From contig JBJORA010000018.1 of the NCBI GenBank assembly GCA_046049675.1, positions 1 to 64,000 of the forward strand: a stretch of DNA of 64,000 nt, given 5' to 3'. This DNA comes from CAIXQW01 sp046049675 (GTDB taxonomy: Bacteria > Bacteroidota > Bacteroidia > Chitinophagales > Chitinophagaceae). Within the stretch, counting starts at the first letter, position 1. Every line of letters begins with the position of its first letter. The translations under genes and the position numbers were made by a program. Under the pieces are notes generated by a model. That model made no database searches. It was not told where the DNA came from and saw only the letters and a program-made list of their open reading frames with translations. Below, one piece after another: positions 16,445 to 27,100 of the stretch.

Positions 16445-17479
16445 TTATTTTCTGCGCTTTTTACGCGTAGTCTTTTTGCGCACTGTCGGCTTGTAACGAG
16501 GTGTAGCAGGCGCAGTATAACTAGGAACAGGCATAGCAGGAGCTGGCTCTACATAGCCATTGTCCATTGGTTCGCCACTTATCATGTTAAGAATTTGCTG
16601 AGCCGCCAAATCAAAATTATTACCACTTGCATTTAAGCTATTCAAACGTAAGCTTGTAAAACTGCCAGGCAAGGTGCCCAATAGATTGTTGCTAATATCA
16701 AGCGTCTTTAAGTTGTTCATGTTGCCAATATTAGTAGGCAGTGTACGAATTTTATTGCCGCTTAAGTTTAAGGTCTTTAATGTGTTAAGCGTAAAGAAAT
16801 GATCAATAACACCATGGATGTTATTATTACTAAGATTTAGGTGCTCTAAGTATTTGAACTCAGTAAGCATACTTGGGATATAATTGAGACCCATATCGCT
16901 CAAATCCAAGTGTGTAACCTTTGCGCCTTTGATGCTGTTAAGAAACGCAACAGGATTTGAAATTTTATAACCACCAGCCTTTATCACTTTCAGATTTGGC
17001 ATTGTAGCAATAATGCTTGGAATCAATTCTAGCGGATTGCCTGTAAGGTCTAATTCTTCTAGGTTAGTGCACTGTGTTAATGCTACAGGCAATACCTTAA
17101 TTTTATTGTTGGCAAGATTTAACTTTTTTAACGTGCTTAATTTGCCAATCGTATTTGGCAGCGAGCTGATATTGTTGTTGCTAAGATCTAACTCTTCTAC
17201 ATGCTTAAGGTTCCACAAGTCTGTAGGGAAATTGCCAATTTTGTTGCTTGGCAATTTGATGCTACGAATATTGGGATACCTAAATATTTCCATCGGGAAA
17301 CTTGGGTACAATTGATTGGTAATAGACACGCTAAAAACACAAAGGTTTTCGTATGCCGCATTAGGCAGGTAAGTGTAAATTTTGTCTGGATCGCATGGGC
17401 TAGGCAATGGATAATATTGCTGTGCTTGTGCCGAACCCAGTGTTGCAAAAATTGCTACCGCGCTTAATAATTTTTTCAT
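16445..17479 (-). CDS. exported leucine-rich-repeat protein with basic C-terminal tail
   Basis: The 344-residue protein has a signal peptide (MKKLLSAVAIFATLGSAQAQ, cleavage after AQA). A cap region is followed by about nine LRRs of ~23 residues at 70-290 with the pattern LxxLxLSxNxIxxLPxxI (for example VEELDLSNNNISSLP, LKTLNLSGNKIRTLP). The C-terminus is a Pro/Ala linker (EPAPAMPVPSYTAPATP) and then a basic tail (VRKKTTRKKRRK). LRR proteins bind proteins, but no partner can be inferred. There is no T9SS sorting domain, so it is probably periplasmic or attached through the basic tail, perhaps to LPS or peptidoglycan; that is speculation. It stands alone with its own terminator. Confidence 0.85.
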   Translation of the reverse strand: MKKLLSAVAIFATLGSAQAQQYYPLPSPCDPDKIYTYLPNAAYENLCVFSVSITNQLYPSFPMEIFRYPNIRSIKLPSNKIGNFPTDLWNLKHVEELDLSNNNISSLPNTIGKLSTLKKLNLANNKIKVLPVALTQCTNLEELDLTGNPLELIPSIIATMPNLKVIKAGGYKISNPVAFLNSIKGAKVTHLDLSDMGLNYIPSMLTEFKYLEHLNLSNNNIHGVIDHFFTLNTLKTLNLSGNKIRTLPTNIGNMNNLKTLDISNNLLGTLPGSFTSLRLNSLNASGNNFDLAAQQILNMISGEPMDNGYVEPAPAMPVPSYTAPATPRYKPTVRKKTTRKKRRK

Positions 17480-17551
17480 CTTCTATTTCTGGTGTGTTGC
17501 TTAATAACTTTAAGAGGTTAAAAGTAAATAATTCTCAACAAATAGAGGCTT

Positions 17552-18952
17552 CTACACACTGCATTTTTCGTGTAGATGAGGTATGTGAACGTTTGAGTAG
17601 CCTTTTTCTTCCAAAATCTTCTTAAAGTCTTGCTGTACGTCCTTTTCGCCGTGTACTAAAAACAGATTATTGATGTCTTTTGCTTGTTGACAGCTCAAGT
17701 ATTGCAATAAATCGTCGTAATCGCCGTGGGCACTCATACTTCTCATGCTGCGCACCTCAGCGCGTACTTCATACATTTCAGTAAAAATCTTTACTTCTTT
17801 TTCTCCCGCTTTTAGCTTGCCGCCTAAACTATCAGGACTGCAATAGCCAGCTAGTAAAATGGTATTGCGTTCGTCGTGAATATTGTTCATGATATGGTGT
17901 TTGATGCGACCAGCCTCAGCCATACCACTTGCGCTTATGATAACGCATGGGCCAGGAATATCATTTAAGGCTTTGCTTTCATCTTTTGTAGTAATAAGCG
18001 TAAGGCCTTCAAACTGAAAAGGATCTTTGTCTTGCCTCATGACTTCTGCCACATGCGGGTTAAACAAACCGGTGTGTTGCTTGGTAATGCCAGTAACCTT
18101 TACGCTTAATGGACTGTCTACGTAGTAGCGCAACTTTGGTAGTGTGCCTTCTAATTCTAAATCATTGAGGGCGTACAAAAGTTCTTGTGTGCGGCCAATA
18201 CTAAAAGCAGGGATGATGAGTTTTCCTTTTTTGGTAATGCAGGTGTCTGTAATATGTTGTAACAATGCCTCGTTAGTGCCTAGAAAATCTTGGTGCAAAC
18301 TATTACCATAGGTACTCTCAATAATAATTGTATTGGCTTGATCAAATGTTTGGGGTGAATTAAGTATAGCGTCATTATAACGGCCAACATCGCCACTGAA
18401 TGTGATTCGTTTTGTGCTACCATTTTCTTTAATGCTTAAGTGTACACTTGCGCTGCCAAGTATATGACCTGCATCGGTATAGTAGAAACTTATGTCTGGC
18501 GAAATTTCTTTTACAACATTGTAATCTACTGTTTGCACAAGTGCTAGTGTGTCTGCCACATCATCTTTATCGTAAATCGGTTCCAAAGGTGCTTGGCCTT
18601 TTGCAAGGCGACGCTTATTTACAAATTTGATATCGCTTTCTTGTATATGTGCACTATCGGCAAGCATTACTTCAATAAGGTCGGCAGTTGCAGGTGTACA
18701 ATAAATAGGCCCCTTATAACCTTCTTTCACGAGGCGAGGCAGTAAACCACTGTGGTCGATGTGCGCATGTGATAGCACTACATAATTAAGCAAATTAGGG
18801 TCAAAGCCAAAATGTGTATTGAGTTCTAGGGTTTTTTTGCCCATACCTTGAAACATACCACAGTCTAGCAGTAGCTGGGTGCCGTTGTCTAGTTGCAAAA
18901 GATGTTTGCTGCCAGTAACTGTTTGTGCAGCCCCATGAAATGAAATGTGCAT
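17552..18952 (-). CDS. beta-CASP metallo-beta-lactamase-fold hydrolase (RNA-processing type)
   Basis: The 466-residue protein begins MHISFHGAAQTVTGSKHLL and has the zinc motif HAHIDHSGLLPRL near residues 54-66. FSGDVGRYNDAIL follows near 200. The beta-CASP region contains PAFSIGRTQELLYAL and the motif C serine/His element SAHGDYDDLL near 415. This matches the YSH1/CPSF-like family annotated as exonucleases of the beta-lactamase fold involved in RNA processing. RNase activity is family knowledge, not shown here. It is encoded divergently from dnaB; the 341-base space between them holds the dnaB promoter and otherwise nothing recognised. Confidence 0.9.
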   Translation of the reverse strand: MHISFHGAAQTVTGSKHLLQLDNGTQLLLDCGMFQGMGKKTLELNTHFGFDPNLLNYVVLSHAHIDHSGLLPRLVKEGYKGPIYCTPATADLIEVMLADSAHIQESDIKFVNKRRLAKGQAPLEPIYDKDDVADTLALVQTVDYNVVKEISPDISFYYTDAGHILGSASVHLSIKENGSTKRITFSGDVGRYNDAILNSPQTFDQANTIIIESTYGNSLHQDFLGTNEALLQHITDTCITKKGKLIIPAFSIGRTQELLYALNDLELEGTLPKLRYYVDSPLSVKVTGITKQHTGLFNPHVAEVMRQDKDPFQFEGLTLITTKDESKALNDIPGPCVIISASGMAEAGRIKHHIMNNIHDERNTILLAGYCSPDSLGGKLKAGEKEVKIFTEMYEVRAEVRSMRSMSAHGDYDDLLQYLSCQQAKDINNLFLVHGEKDVQQDFKKILEEKGYSNVHIPHLHEKCSV

Positions 18953-19215
18953 GTGGTAAAGATAGTATAAGCAATTGACGTTAGAAGGCAGTTTTGCGGG
19001 GCGCTCAAGCGCTTAATTTTTGTTCGTTTTTTCTACGTGCTGGGCTGCCATATGAAGATTTTAGCAATTTGTAGGTGCTGTTGATAAACAAGTTATTCAG
19101 CACAGAAAAAGTAGGGCAATGTGCATAAAACTAAGTGAAACCTATGTGAAACGTGCGGAACTTTGTGGAAAGGTGTGGATTGCTGTTAATTCAGGAAATC
19201 TGTACACATTACTTT

Positions 19216-19243
19216 TTGGTTAACAAGCATACAATTACTTTCG
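19216..19243 (+). promoter_or_regulatory. candidate Bacteroidota promoter for dnaB
   Basis: TTG (19216-19218), 17 bases, then TACTTTCG (19236-19243), one base from the TAnnTTTG consensus. It lies about 50 bases before the dnaB start. Confidence 0.45.
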
Positions 19244-19293
19244 CTGTCCTTTTCTAAAATAGGTGCAGCAAGCACACGATATAAATATATAAA

Positions 19294-20913
19294 ATGGCAG
19301 TTACAAAACTAGGCACACGCGCAGTTAAGAAGCCGGATCTCAATCCGCTGCTTTATGGCAAATTACCACCACAGGCACCCGAGCTGGAAGCAGCAATATT
19401 AGGTGCAATTATGGTGGAGAGTAATCGTTTGAGCGATGTGTTAGATGTAATTCAAAGCCCTGATTGTTTTTATACAGATGCGAATAAGCGTATTTACGCT
19501 GCAATCCGTCGCTTATTTGACAAGGGTAGTCGTATCGATTTTATCACCGTTGCCGAAGAACTTAAGAAAGAAAATGAGCTTGAATTAGCTGGCGGTTATT
19601 TTTATGTGACTAGTCTTACTAAAGACGTGGTTAGTACTGCCAATATTGAAGAGCATGCGCGTATCGTAATGCAAAAGTTTATCATGCGCGAACTAATTCG
19701 TTTAAGTGGCGATGTGATTAGTGAGGCTTACGAAGATAGCAGCGATGTATTTGATTTGCTAGATAAAGCAGAAACAAATCTCTACGATATCACTGACAAG
19801 CATTTACGCAAGAACTTTAATAGCATAGGTAATATTGTTGTAAACACGCTCAAAGAAATTCAAGAAGCGCGCAATAAAACAGACGATATTACCGGCATAC
19901 CAAGTGGTTTTGCTCCGCTAGATAGATTAACTGGTGGCTGGCAAAAAACTGACCTTATCATTTTAGCTGCTCGTCCTGCAGTGGGTAAAACAGCTTTTGC
20001 ACTTAACTTGGTAATGAATGCTGCCATGCATAAAAACAAGCCAACAGCTGTGGCTTTCTTTAGCTTGGAAATGAGTGCTGGGCAACTTGTAAAACGTATG
20101 TTGAGTGCTACGACGCAAGTCTTGCTAGAAAAAATTAGCAAGGGCAATCTTGAGGATTATGAAGTCGTACAGATTCAAGAACGCATGGGTGTACTAAGCA
20201 ATGCCAAAATATTTATAGATGACCAGGCGGCGCTAAATATTTTTGAGCTACGTGCAAAATGCCGTAGGCTTAAACAAAGAGAGGGCCTTGGCTTTATCGT
20301 GATTGACTACTTGCAGTTGATGACGGCCAGTATTGATAAGGGTGGCAATCGCGAGCAAGAGATTAGTAAGATAAGCCGAGAATTAAAGGCATTGGCAAAA
20401 GAATTGGAAGTGCCAATTATTGCTTTGTCGCAATTGAATCGTGGTGTAGAAAATAGAAAAGAAAGCAAAGTGCCGCAATTAAGCGATTTGCGTGAGAGTG
20501 GTGCCATTGAGCAAGATGCCGACATGGTAATGTTCTTGTACAGACCAGATTATTATATTACCGCTGGCTCTAGTACTGCAGAAGCAGAGCAGGCAACCAT
20601 ACCAGGAGAAACATGGATTAATGTGGCCAAGCATAGAAACGGTCAAACAGATATTATTAAAGTAAAGGCAGAACTACAATATCAAAAATTCGTTGACATG
20701 CCAACTGATAATGTTATTCCGAGTAGCTTTGGTCAGGGTGGCGGCAATACACCTGCTGTAAAAAGCAGTGCAGGTATGAAGCCAAAGTACGACTCTGACG
20801 GACCAAGCTTTACTGTGCACAATAGCTACCTAGCGGATAGTAAAGCTAATGATATGGACGATAAGAACGAAGATATACCACCGGCAATTGACGGTGAAGA
20901 ATCTCCGTTTTAA
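19294..20913 (+). CDS. dnaB: replicative DNA helicase DnaB
   Basis: The hexameric 5'-3' helicase at the replication fork. The N-terminal primase-interacting domain is at about 20-120 (LPPQAPELEAAILGAIM). The RecA-like domain follows, with Walker A ARPAVGKTAFAL near 224-236, Walker B VIDYLQLM near 335 and the arginine-finger region near 410-440. The C-terminal ~60 residues are a low-complexity tail (GQGGGNTPAV, DDKNEDIPP) common in Bacteroidota DnaB. No intein is seen and 539 residues is normal. The gene stands alone on the plus strand with its own promoter. Confidence 0.96.
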   Translation: MAVTKLGTRAVKKPDLNPLLYGKLPPQAPELEAAILGAIMVESNRLSDVLDVIQSPDCFYTDANKRIYAAIRRLFDKGSRIDFITVAEELKKENELELAGGYFYVTSLTKDVVSTANIEEHARIVMQKFIMRELIRLSGDVISEAYEDSSDVFDLLDKAETNLYDITDKHLRKNFNSIGNIVVNTLKEIQEARNKTDDITGIPSGFAPLDRLTGGWQKTDLIILAARPAVGKTAFALNLVMNAAMHKNKPTAVAFFSLEMSAGQLVKRMLSATTQVLLEKISKGNLEDYEVVQIQERMGVLSNAKIFIDDQAALNIFELRAKCRRLKQREGLGFIVIDYLQLMTASIDKGGNREQEISKISRELKALAKELEVPIIALSQLNRGVENRKESKVPQLSDLRESGAIEQDADMVMFLYRPDYYITAGSSTAEAEQATIPGETWINVAKHRNGQTDIIKVKAELQYQKFVDMPTDNVIPSSFGQGGGNTPAVKSSAGMKPKYDSDGPSFTVHNSYLADSKANDMDDKNEDIPPAIDGEESPF

Positions 20914-21000
20914 CGAGAAAATATTTCTGATATAATTGAGGTTGCGACAGAGGGTATGCAAAATCAATAATTGGCATAAAATTTGCTCACAAGCCAGAAT

Positions 21001-21029
21001 TTGTCATGAATTCCATGCTAATATGTTTG
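21001..21029 (+). promoter_or_regulatory. candidate promoter of the giant HYR gene
   Basis: TTG at 21001-21003, 18 bases, then TATGTTTG at 21022-21029, an exact TAnnTTTG match with normal spacing. Transcription would start about 145 bases before the chosen ATG at 21181, giving a long leader. Confidence 0.5.
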
Positions 21030-21180
21030 TTATCAATGCTTTATGAAATGACGGCTATTTTACACAATTTTTGCTTTTTGCGCTTTGCGCTTAGTAATCT
21101 ATGTATGGCACTATTCTTGCTTTGTTAATTTTGCTCAAAAGTGTGCAATTTGGTACCTTAAGGCTCAAAGTAAGATTTTT

Positions 21181-24100
21181 ATGGTTAAATCGCAGTTACT
21201 ACTAGGTGTATTTTTATTTATTTATGCGGCTGCCACTGCACAATTAACAGTGCGCTACACAAACAATATTAAAGGCGATTTACTGTTTGTAGCCAATAAT
21301 AATATTTCTTGTGGTGTGGGAAGCGGCAACTGTACAAAAAACAATACTACACCATTTTATTCTGGACCAGAAAATTCTACGCTTAATAATAACAGCGGCA
21401 ATAACTATACAAGTGCCACTTTAACTTATTTCAATGATATTGATGGCGATGCTACTACTTTTAACTCTAGTAGTGCAAATTACGTGTTGCCAAGCGGCAC
21501 ACTTTGCCCTGAGGTTATGTGGGCAGGTTTATACTGGGGTGCAGAAGCAACAAGTGGTACAATTACTGGCGTGCCAGCCGCATATACTACCACACTAACT
21601 TTTGCAAATCGCAACAAAGTTCGTTTTAAGGTACCTGGAAGCTCAACTTATCAAACAATTACAGCGGCAAGCTTGTTTACAAATAGTTCAACCTATCATT
21701 GCTTTGCCGATGTAACTTCTATTGTAAAAGCCGCAGGTGTTGGCACCTACACTACTGCTAATATTGTATCATCTACCAGTACTACACAAAAAGATGGAGG
21801 CTGGAACTTAGTAATTATTTATGCTGACCAAAATGCACCAAAAAGAAATTTGTCAGTGTTTGATGGCATGGTAGCAGTTAGTTCAACCAATCCAAGTGTA
21901 CTAGTGCCAATTAGCGGTTTTGCCACGCCACCAACTGGCCCTATTATGGTACGTTGTGGCTTAGTTGTTTACGATGGCGATAGAAGTTCTATCAGTGACT
22001 CGCTAGCCTTTAGAGGTGCCAACGGTACTAATTTTCCTAACTTCGTAAACCTTACAGATGCTACACATGCTGTTAATAATGTTTTTAATAGTGCAATAAG
22101 TAATTACGGCAGCATTGTAACTACACGCAGTCCTGCAGACAACAATACGCTAGGCTACGATGCAAGTTTATTTAATGTGCCAAACACTGGCAATAGTAAT
22201 TTGGGTAATTCAGCAACAGCAGCGACACTTAAATTTACAACAGGTAGCGAAGCATATAGAATTGGCACAGTGGTAACGATGATTGATATTGTAGATCCTG
22301 AATTTCTAATCAAAAAAAGTGCGCAAGACATTAACGGCGGCACACTGCTACCCGGCGACATTTTGGAGTATACGATACGAGCAAAAAATACCGGTAATGA
22401 TACAGCAATAAACACATTAATTTTTGATACAATTCCGTATAACACAAACTATGTTGCTGGGTCTATGCTAATTGACGGTGTGGCTGTAACAGATGCTGCT
22501 GGCGACGATAGAGGTAACTTTGATGGCACGCGTGTTAACTTTAGAGTTGGTATTGGTGCCAATGCTACTGTAGGCGGAAAAGTTAAAGTAGGCGATAGCG
22601 TTACAGTAAAATTTAGAGTTCAAATAACAAATGATTGTGCGGTTTTGCGCTGTTCCAATAAGATATCTAACTTTGCTTATAGTACATGTAAAGGCTTCTT
22701 CTCAAATGCTACACTAAATAGTACAAGCAACCCCAACGAAGCCAATCCGTGTGCTGTTGGGCCAGCAGAAGCAGTGCTTAATTTTGCCAACACTTGCTCT
22801 ACGCCTCCAGACACCTCCATGCTCATTACTTGTCCAAGTAATTTTATTCAATTAGAAAACAAAATTATCCTTGATGGATCTGGCACCAATGTAAGTAGTC
22901 AATACACTTTGTATTATACCGATGCTGCTCTCACAACACCTATTGCTGGCACGGCAAATATTACATCGCCTGGAATCTACTACGCAGTACGTCCAATTAC
23001 AATTGGCTGTGTAGACACAGTAAAAATTACAGTTAACCAGCAACCTCAATTTACAGCCGCATCCATCACAAAAACTGATGTTACATGCAATGGCGCGGCT
23101 AATGGTACAGCAAGTATTACTGCAACTGGGGCAAGTGCGCCCTATACTTATGCTTGGCTTCCAAGCGGTGGTAGTGCCGCAAGTACTGTAGGATTATTGC
23201 CAGCCACATATACAGTGACAGTTACTGATGTGAATAGTTGTACAACGACACAAACTGTTACCATTACGCAACCAAGCCCCCTAATATTTAGCACAACTAA
23301 TACGGCAATCGCATGCGCCTCCAATACTTCTACAATTACTGTAACGGCTAGCGGCGGTGTGCCAAGTTATCAATATAAAATTAATGCAGGTTTGTATCAA
23401 GCTTCTAATGTACTTACTGCGATTGGCGGCACACATACTATTACTGTGCAAGATGCAAACGGCTGTACAAATTCTGCAACTATAAATATTGTGCCTATTG
23501 ATGCAGTGCCACCAGCTATAGCTTGTCCCACAAGCAAAACCCTATATGCAGGTGCAAGTTGCGATGCAGTTGGCACATTACTTGCGGCAACTGCAACAGA
23601 CAATTGTGCAGTTGCAAGCGTAAGCTATACAACAAGCGGATCAACTGTTTTGAATTCTCCTGCCACAGGCATCAACGACATTAGTGGCGCAACGTTTGCC
23701 CTAGGCACAACAATAGTCACATATACTGCAAAAGATGGCGCAAACAATAGTGCAAGCTGTAGTTTTACAATAACGGTGGTAGATACAACTAAGCCTATAT
23801 TATCTTGCCCAAGTAATCAAACAGTGAATGTAAATGCGGGACTTTGTGTTGCAAGTGGTTTAAGTATTGCAAGCACAGCTACAGATAATTGTAGCCTAAG
23901 CAAACTAACTTATGCTGTTACGGGTGCAACAAGTGCAACGTCGGCAACAACTGGCATTAATAACGCTAGCAGCGTAGTGTTTAATAAAGGCGTTAGTACC
24001 GTAACATATACGGCAACAGATAACGCTGGTAATACTAGTGTTTGCAGTTTTACGGTAACAGTAATTGATAATATTGTACCAACGATAGCTTGTCCTGCAA

Positions 24101-27100
24101 ACATCAGCCAAAGTATTACTAGCGGATGTGCTAGTGCAGTTGCAAATATTGCGCCTATTAGTGTTGCTGACAACTGTGGTACTACTAGTGTAAGCTATTC
24201 GGTAACTGGTGCAACAGTTGCTAGTGGAACTACAAATGCTAGCGGTGTTGTATTTAACAAAGGCCTAAGTACTGTAACGTATACCGTAAGCGATGGCAAT
24301 GGCAATACTGCTAACTGTAGTTTTACAGTTAACATTGAAGATGTGATTCCACCAACTATTCTATGTCCAAGCACGGCAAGTATAACTTTAGATGCAAATT
24401 GCAATGGTACTATACCTCTGCTTGCAACGACAGTAAGCGATAACTGCACAGGCACTATCACACAACAACAAAGCCCAGCTGCTGGTACAACTGTCAACGG
24501 ATCCAGCCCAACTGCGGTTACCATAACTGTTACAGACGCTAGTGGCAACACAAGCAGCTGTGTAGTTAACGTATCAAAAGCAGATGTTACGCCACCAGTG
24601 CTTACTTGTCCAGGCGCACAAACAATTGCGCTTAATAATGCCTGTACAGCCGTCATTCCAAATTATACAACGCTTGCAACCGCCAACGATGCGTGCAGTG
24701 GTTCAAGTGTTACCATTACACAAGCGCCTCCAGCTGGCAGCAGCATAAGTGGTACTGGCATCACAACCGTTACCATAACTGCTGTTGATGCTAGTAATAA
24801 TAGTGTAACATGTACATTTACCTTGGATAAGCAAGATATCACACCGCCTACAATAATTTGCCCACCAACGCAAACACTTTATTTAGGTGCATCGTGCAAT
24901 GCTACTGTGCCCAATTACACTACACTAGCCAGCGCAAGCGATCCTTGCAGTGTTACAACAATTACCCAAGATCCTGCAGCTGGTAGTACAATTAACGCAG
25001 CTGGCACTACTGTATTTACCTTAACGGCAACAGATGCTAGCAATAATTCTACAACATGTTCATTTAGTGTCAACGTTATCGATTCTACGAAACCAGTAAT
25101 TGCTTGCCCAGTAGCACAAAACGTAATTGCTAATGCTGGCACCTGTGTTGCAACTGGTGTAAACCTGTCCGCAACCACAGCTACAGATAATTGTGGCCTT
25201 TTAACTATTACAAACAATGCACCAGCTACTTTTCCATTAGGCACCACAACTTATACCGTTGTAGCCACCGATATCAATGGCAATACAGCTACCTGCACAG
25301 CACAAATTGTTGTGTCAGATGCGGAGCCTCCTGTACTAGCTTGCCCGTCTAATCAAAGTGTTAGTATTACTGGGGCTAGCTGCAATGCACAACTTAGCAA
25401 TATTGCAGCTGTTGTTTCAGATAATTGCAGTATTAGTAGCCTTAGCTATACTACTACAGGTGCAACAGTTGGTAGTAGTGTAACAACAGGTATTAATGAC
25501 GCTAGTGTTGTATCGTTTGCATTAGGCTCCACTACAGTTACATATTTAGCTACTGATGCTTCGGGTAATTCAAGTACATGCTCTTTTGTGATTACAGTAA
25601 ACGATGTGGCACCGCCTGTCATAACATGTCCTGCTGCAGTAACAGCATATGCAAATGCAAGTTGCAAAGCAACGCCATCATCTCTGGCACTTGCTAGTAG
25701 CACCGATGTGTGTGGCATTGCAACTACAACTTTTGCTATTAGCGGAGCAACTACAGCTAGTGGAACGACCAATGCAACGGGCACCGTATTTAATTTGGGT
25801 ACAAGTACGCTAGTATATACTGTCACAGATGCTAGCGCCAATAGCGCAACTTGTAGTGTGGTGGTTGATGTTGTGGATACAACAAAGCCAAATCTAACTT
25901 GCCCAGTTACACAAGTAATCAATTTGAATGGCGGTTGCACGGCAAGCCTTCCCGATTATACTAGCCTGGCAACTATAAGTGACAATTGCACACCTTCAAC
26001 AAGTACAGTTGTAACCCAAGCACCTGCTGCTGGCACACCTATTAGTGGTACTGGCGCTCTTATGGTTACGCTTACTGCAGCAGATGCCGCTGGCAATACC
26101 ACAAGTTGCACTTTTAATGTTACAAAGGTCAATCAAAATACACCAGCTATTAATTGTCCTGCACCGCAAACTTTGTATCTTGGAGTAGCTTGCTCAGCTT
26201 CACTTCCCGACTATACAAGCCAAGTAGTTGTTAGCGCAGCATGCAGCGGTAGTAGCGGAAACACCGTTGTGCAAACACCTGCGCCAGGTACAGTAGTTTC
26301 TGATACTGGTACAATTACCTTAAAGTTTGTTGTAACGGATATAAGCGGCAACCAAGATTCTTGCTATTCCATTGTAACCAAGTTAGATACTGTTGCGCCA
26401 CAAATTATTTGCCCTGCAGCACAAACAGTTTACTTGAATGCTAATTGCGAAATTCTTCTTGCAGACTATACCTTGCTGAGCAGTGCAACAGATGCTTGTA
26501 CTCCAGCGAACGCCATTAGCATTACCCAAGTACCAGCGGCCAATACAATACTTACTGCTAGCGGAAATCTAGACATAACACTTACTGCTACAGATGGCAG
26601 CGGCAATGTATCAACGTGCATTTTTAGTGTTAATAAAGTCGACACAACAAAGCCAAGCATTGTATGCCCATCAACAGTAAATGTAGTTGCAGATGCCGGC
26701 GCATGCGCAGCTACGAATGTAAGTTTGGGCACACCAGTTACTGCAGATAATTGTGGAGTGCAAAGTGTTGTAAATAATGCGCCATCATCATTTCCAGTAG
26801 GTACTACAACGTTTACGATAACAGTTACCGATGTTAATGGCAATACGGCTACATGTACGCAGCAAGTTGTTGTTACAGATACAGAAGCACCAAGCATTAC
26901 TTGCCCATCAACAGTCAATGTAGTTGCAGATGCTGGCGCATGCGCAGCTACGAATGTAAGTTTGGGCACGCCCGTTACAGCAGATAATTGTGCTGTGCAA
27001 AGTGTGGTAAATAATGCGCCATCATCATTTGCAGTAGGTACCACAACGTTTACAATAACAGTTACCGATATTAATGGCAATACGGCTACCTGCACGCAGC

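Noticed and set aside
19060..19215. Possible origin before dnaB (TGTGGAAAG, TGTGGATTG strings)
   Set aside because: Only weak partial matches to a DnaA box, with no regular spacing. dnaB is often not near oriC in Bacteroidota.
21085..21180. Upstream extension of the giant HYR protein
   Set aside because: It would place 32 residues ahead of a clear signal peptide (MVKSQLLLGV), preventing normal export.
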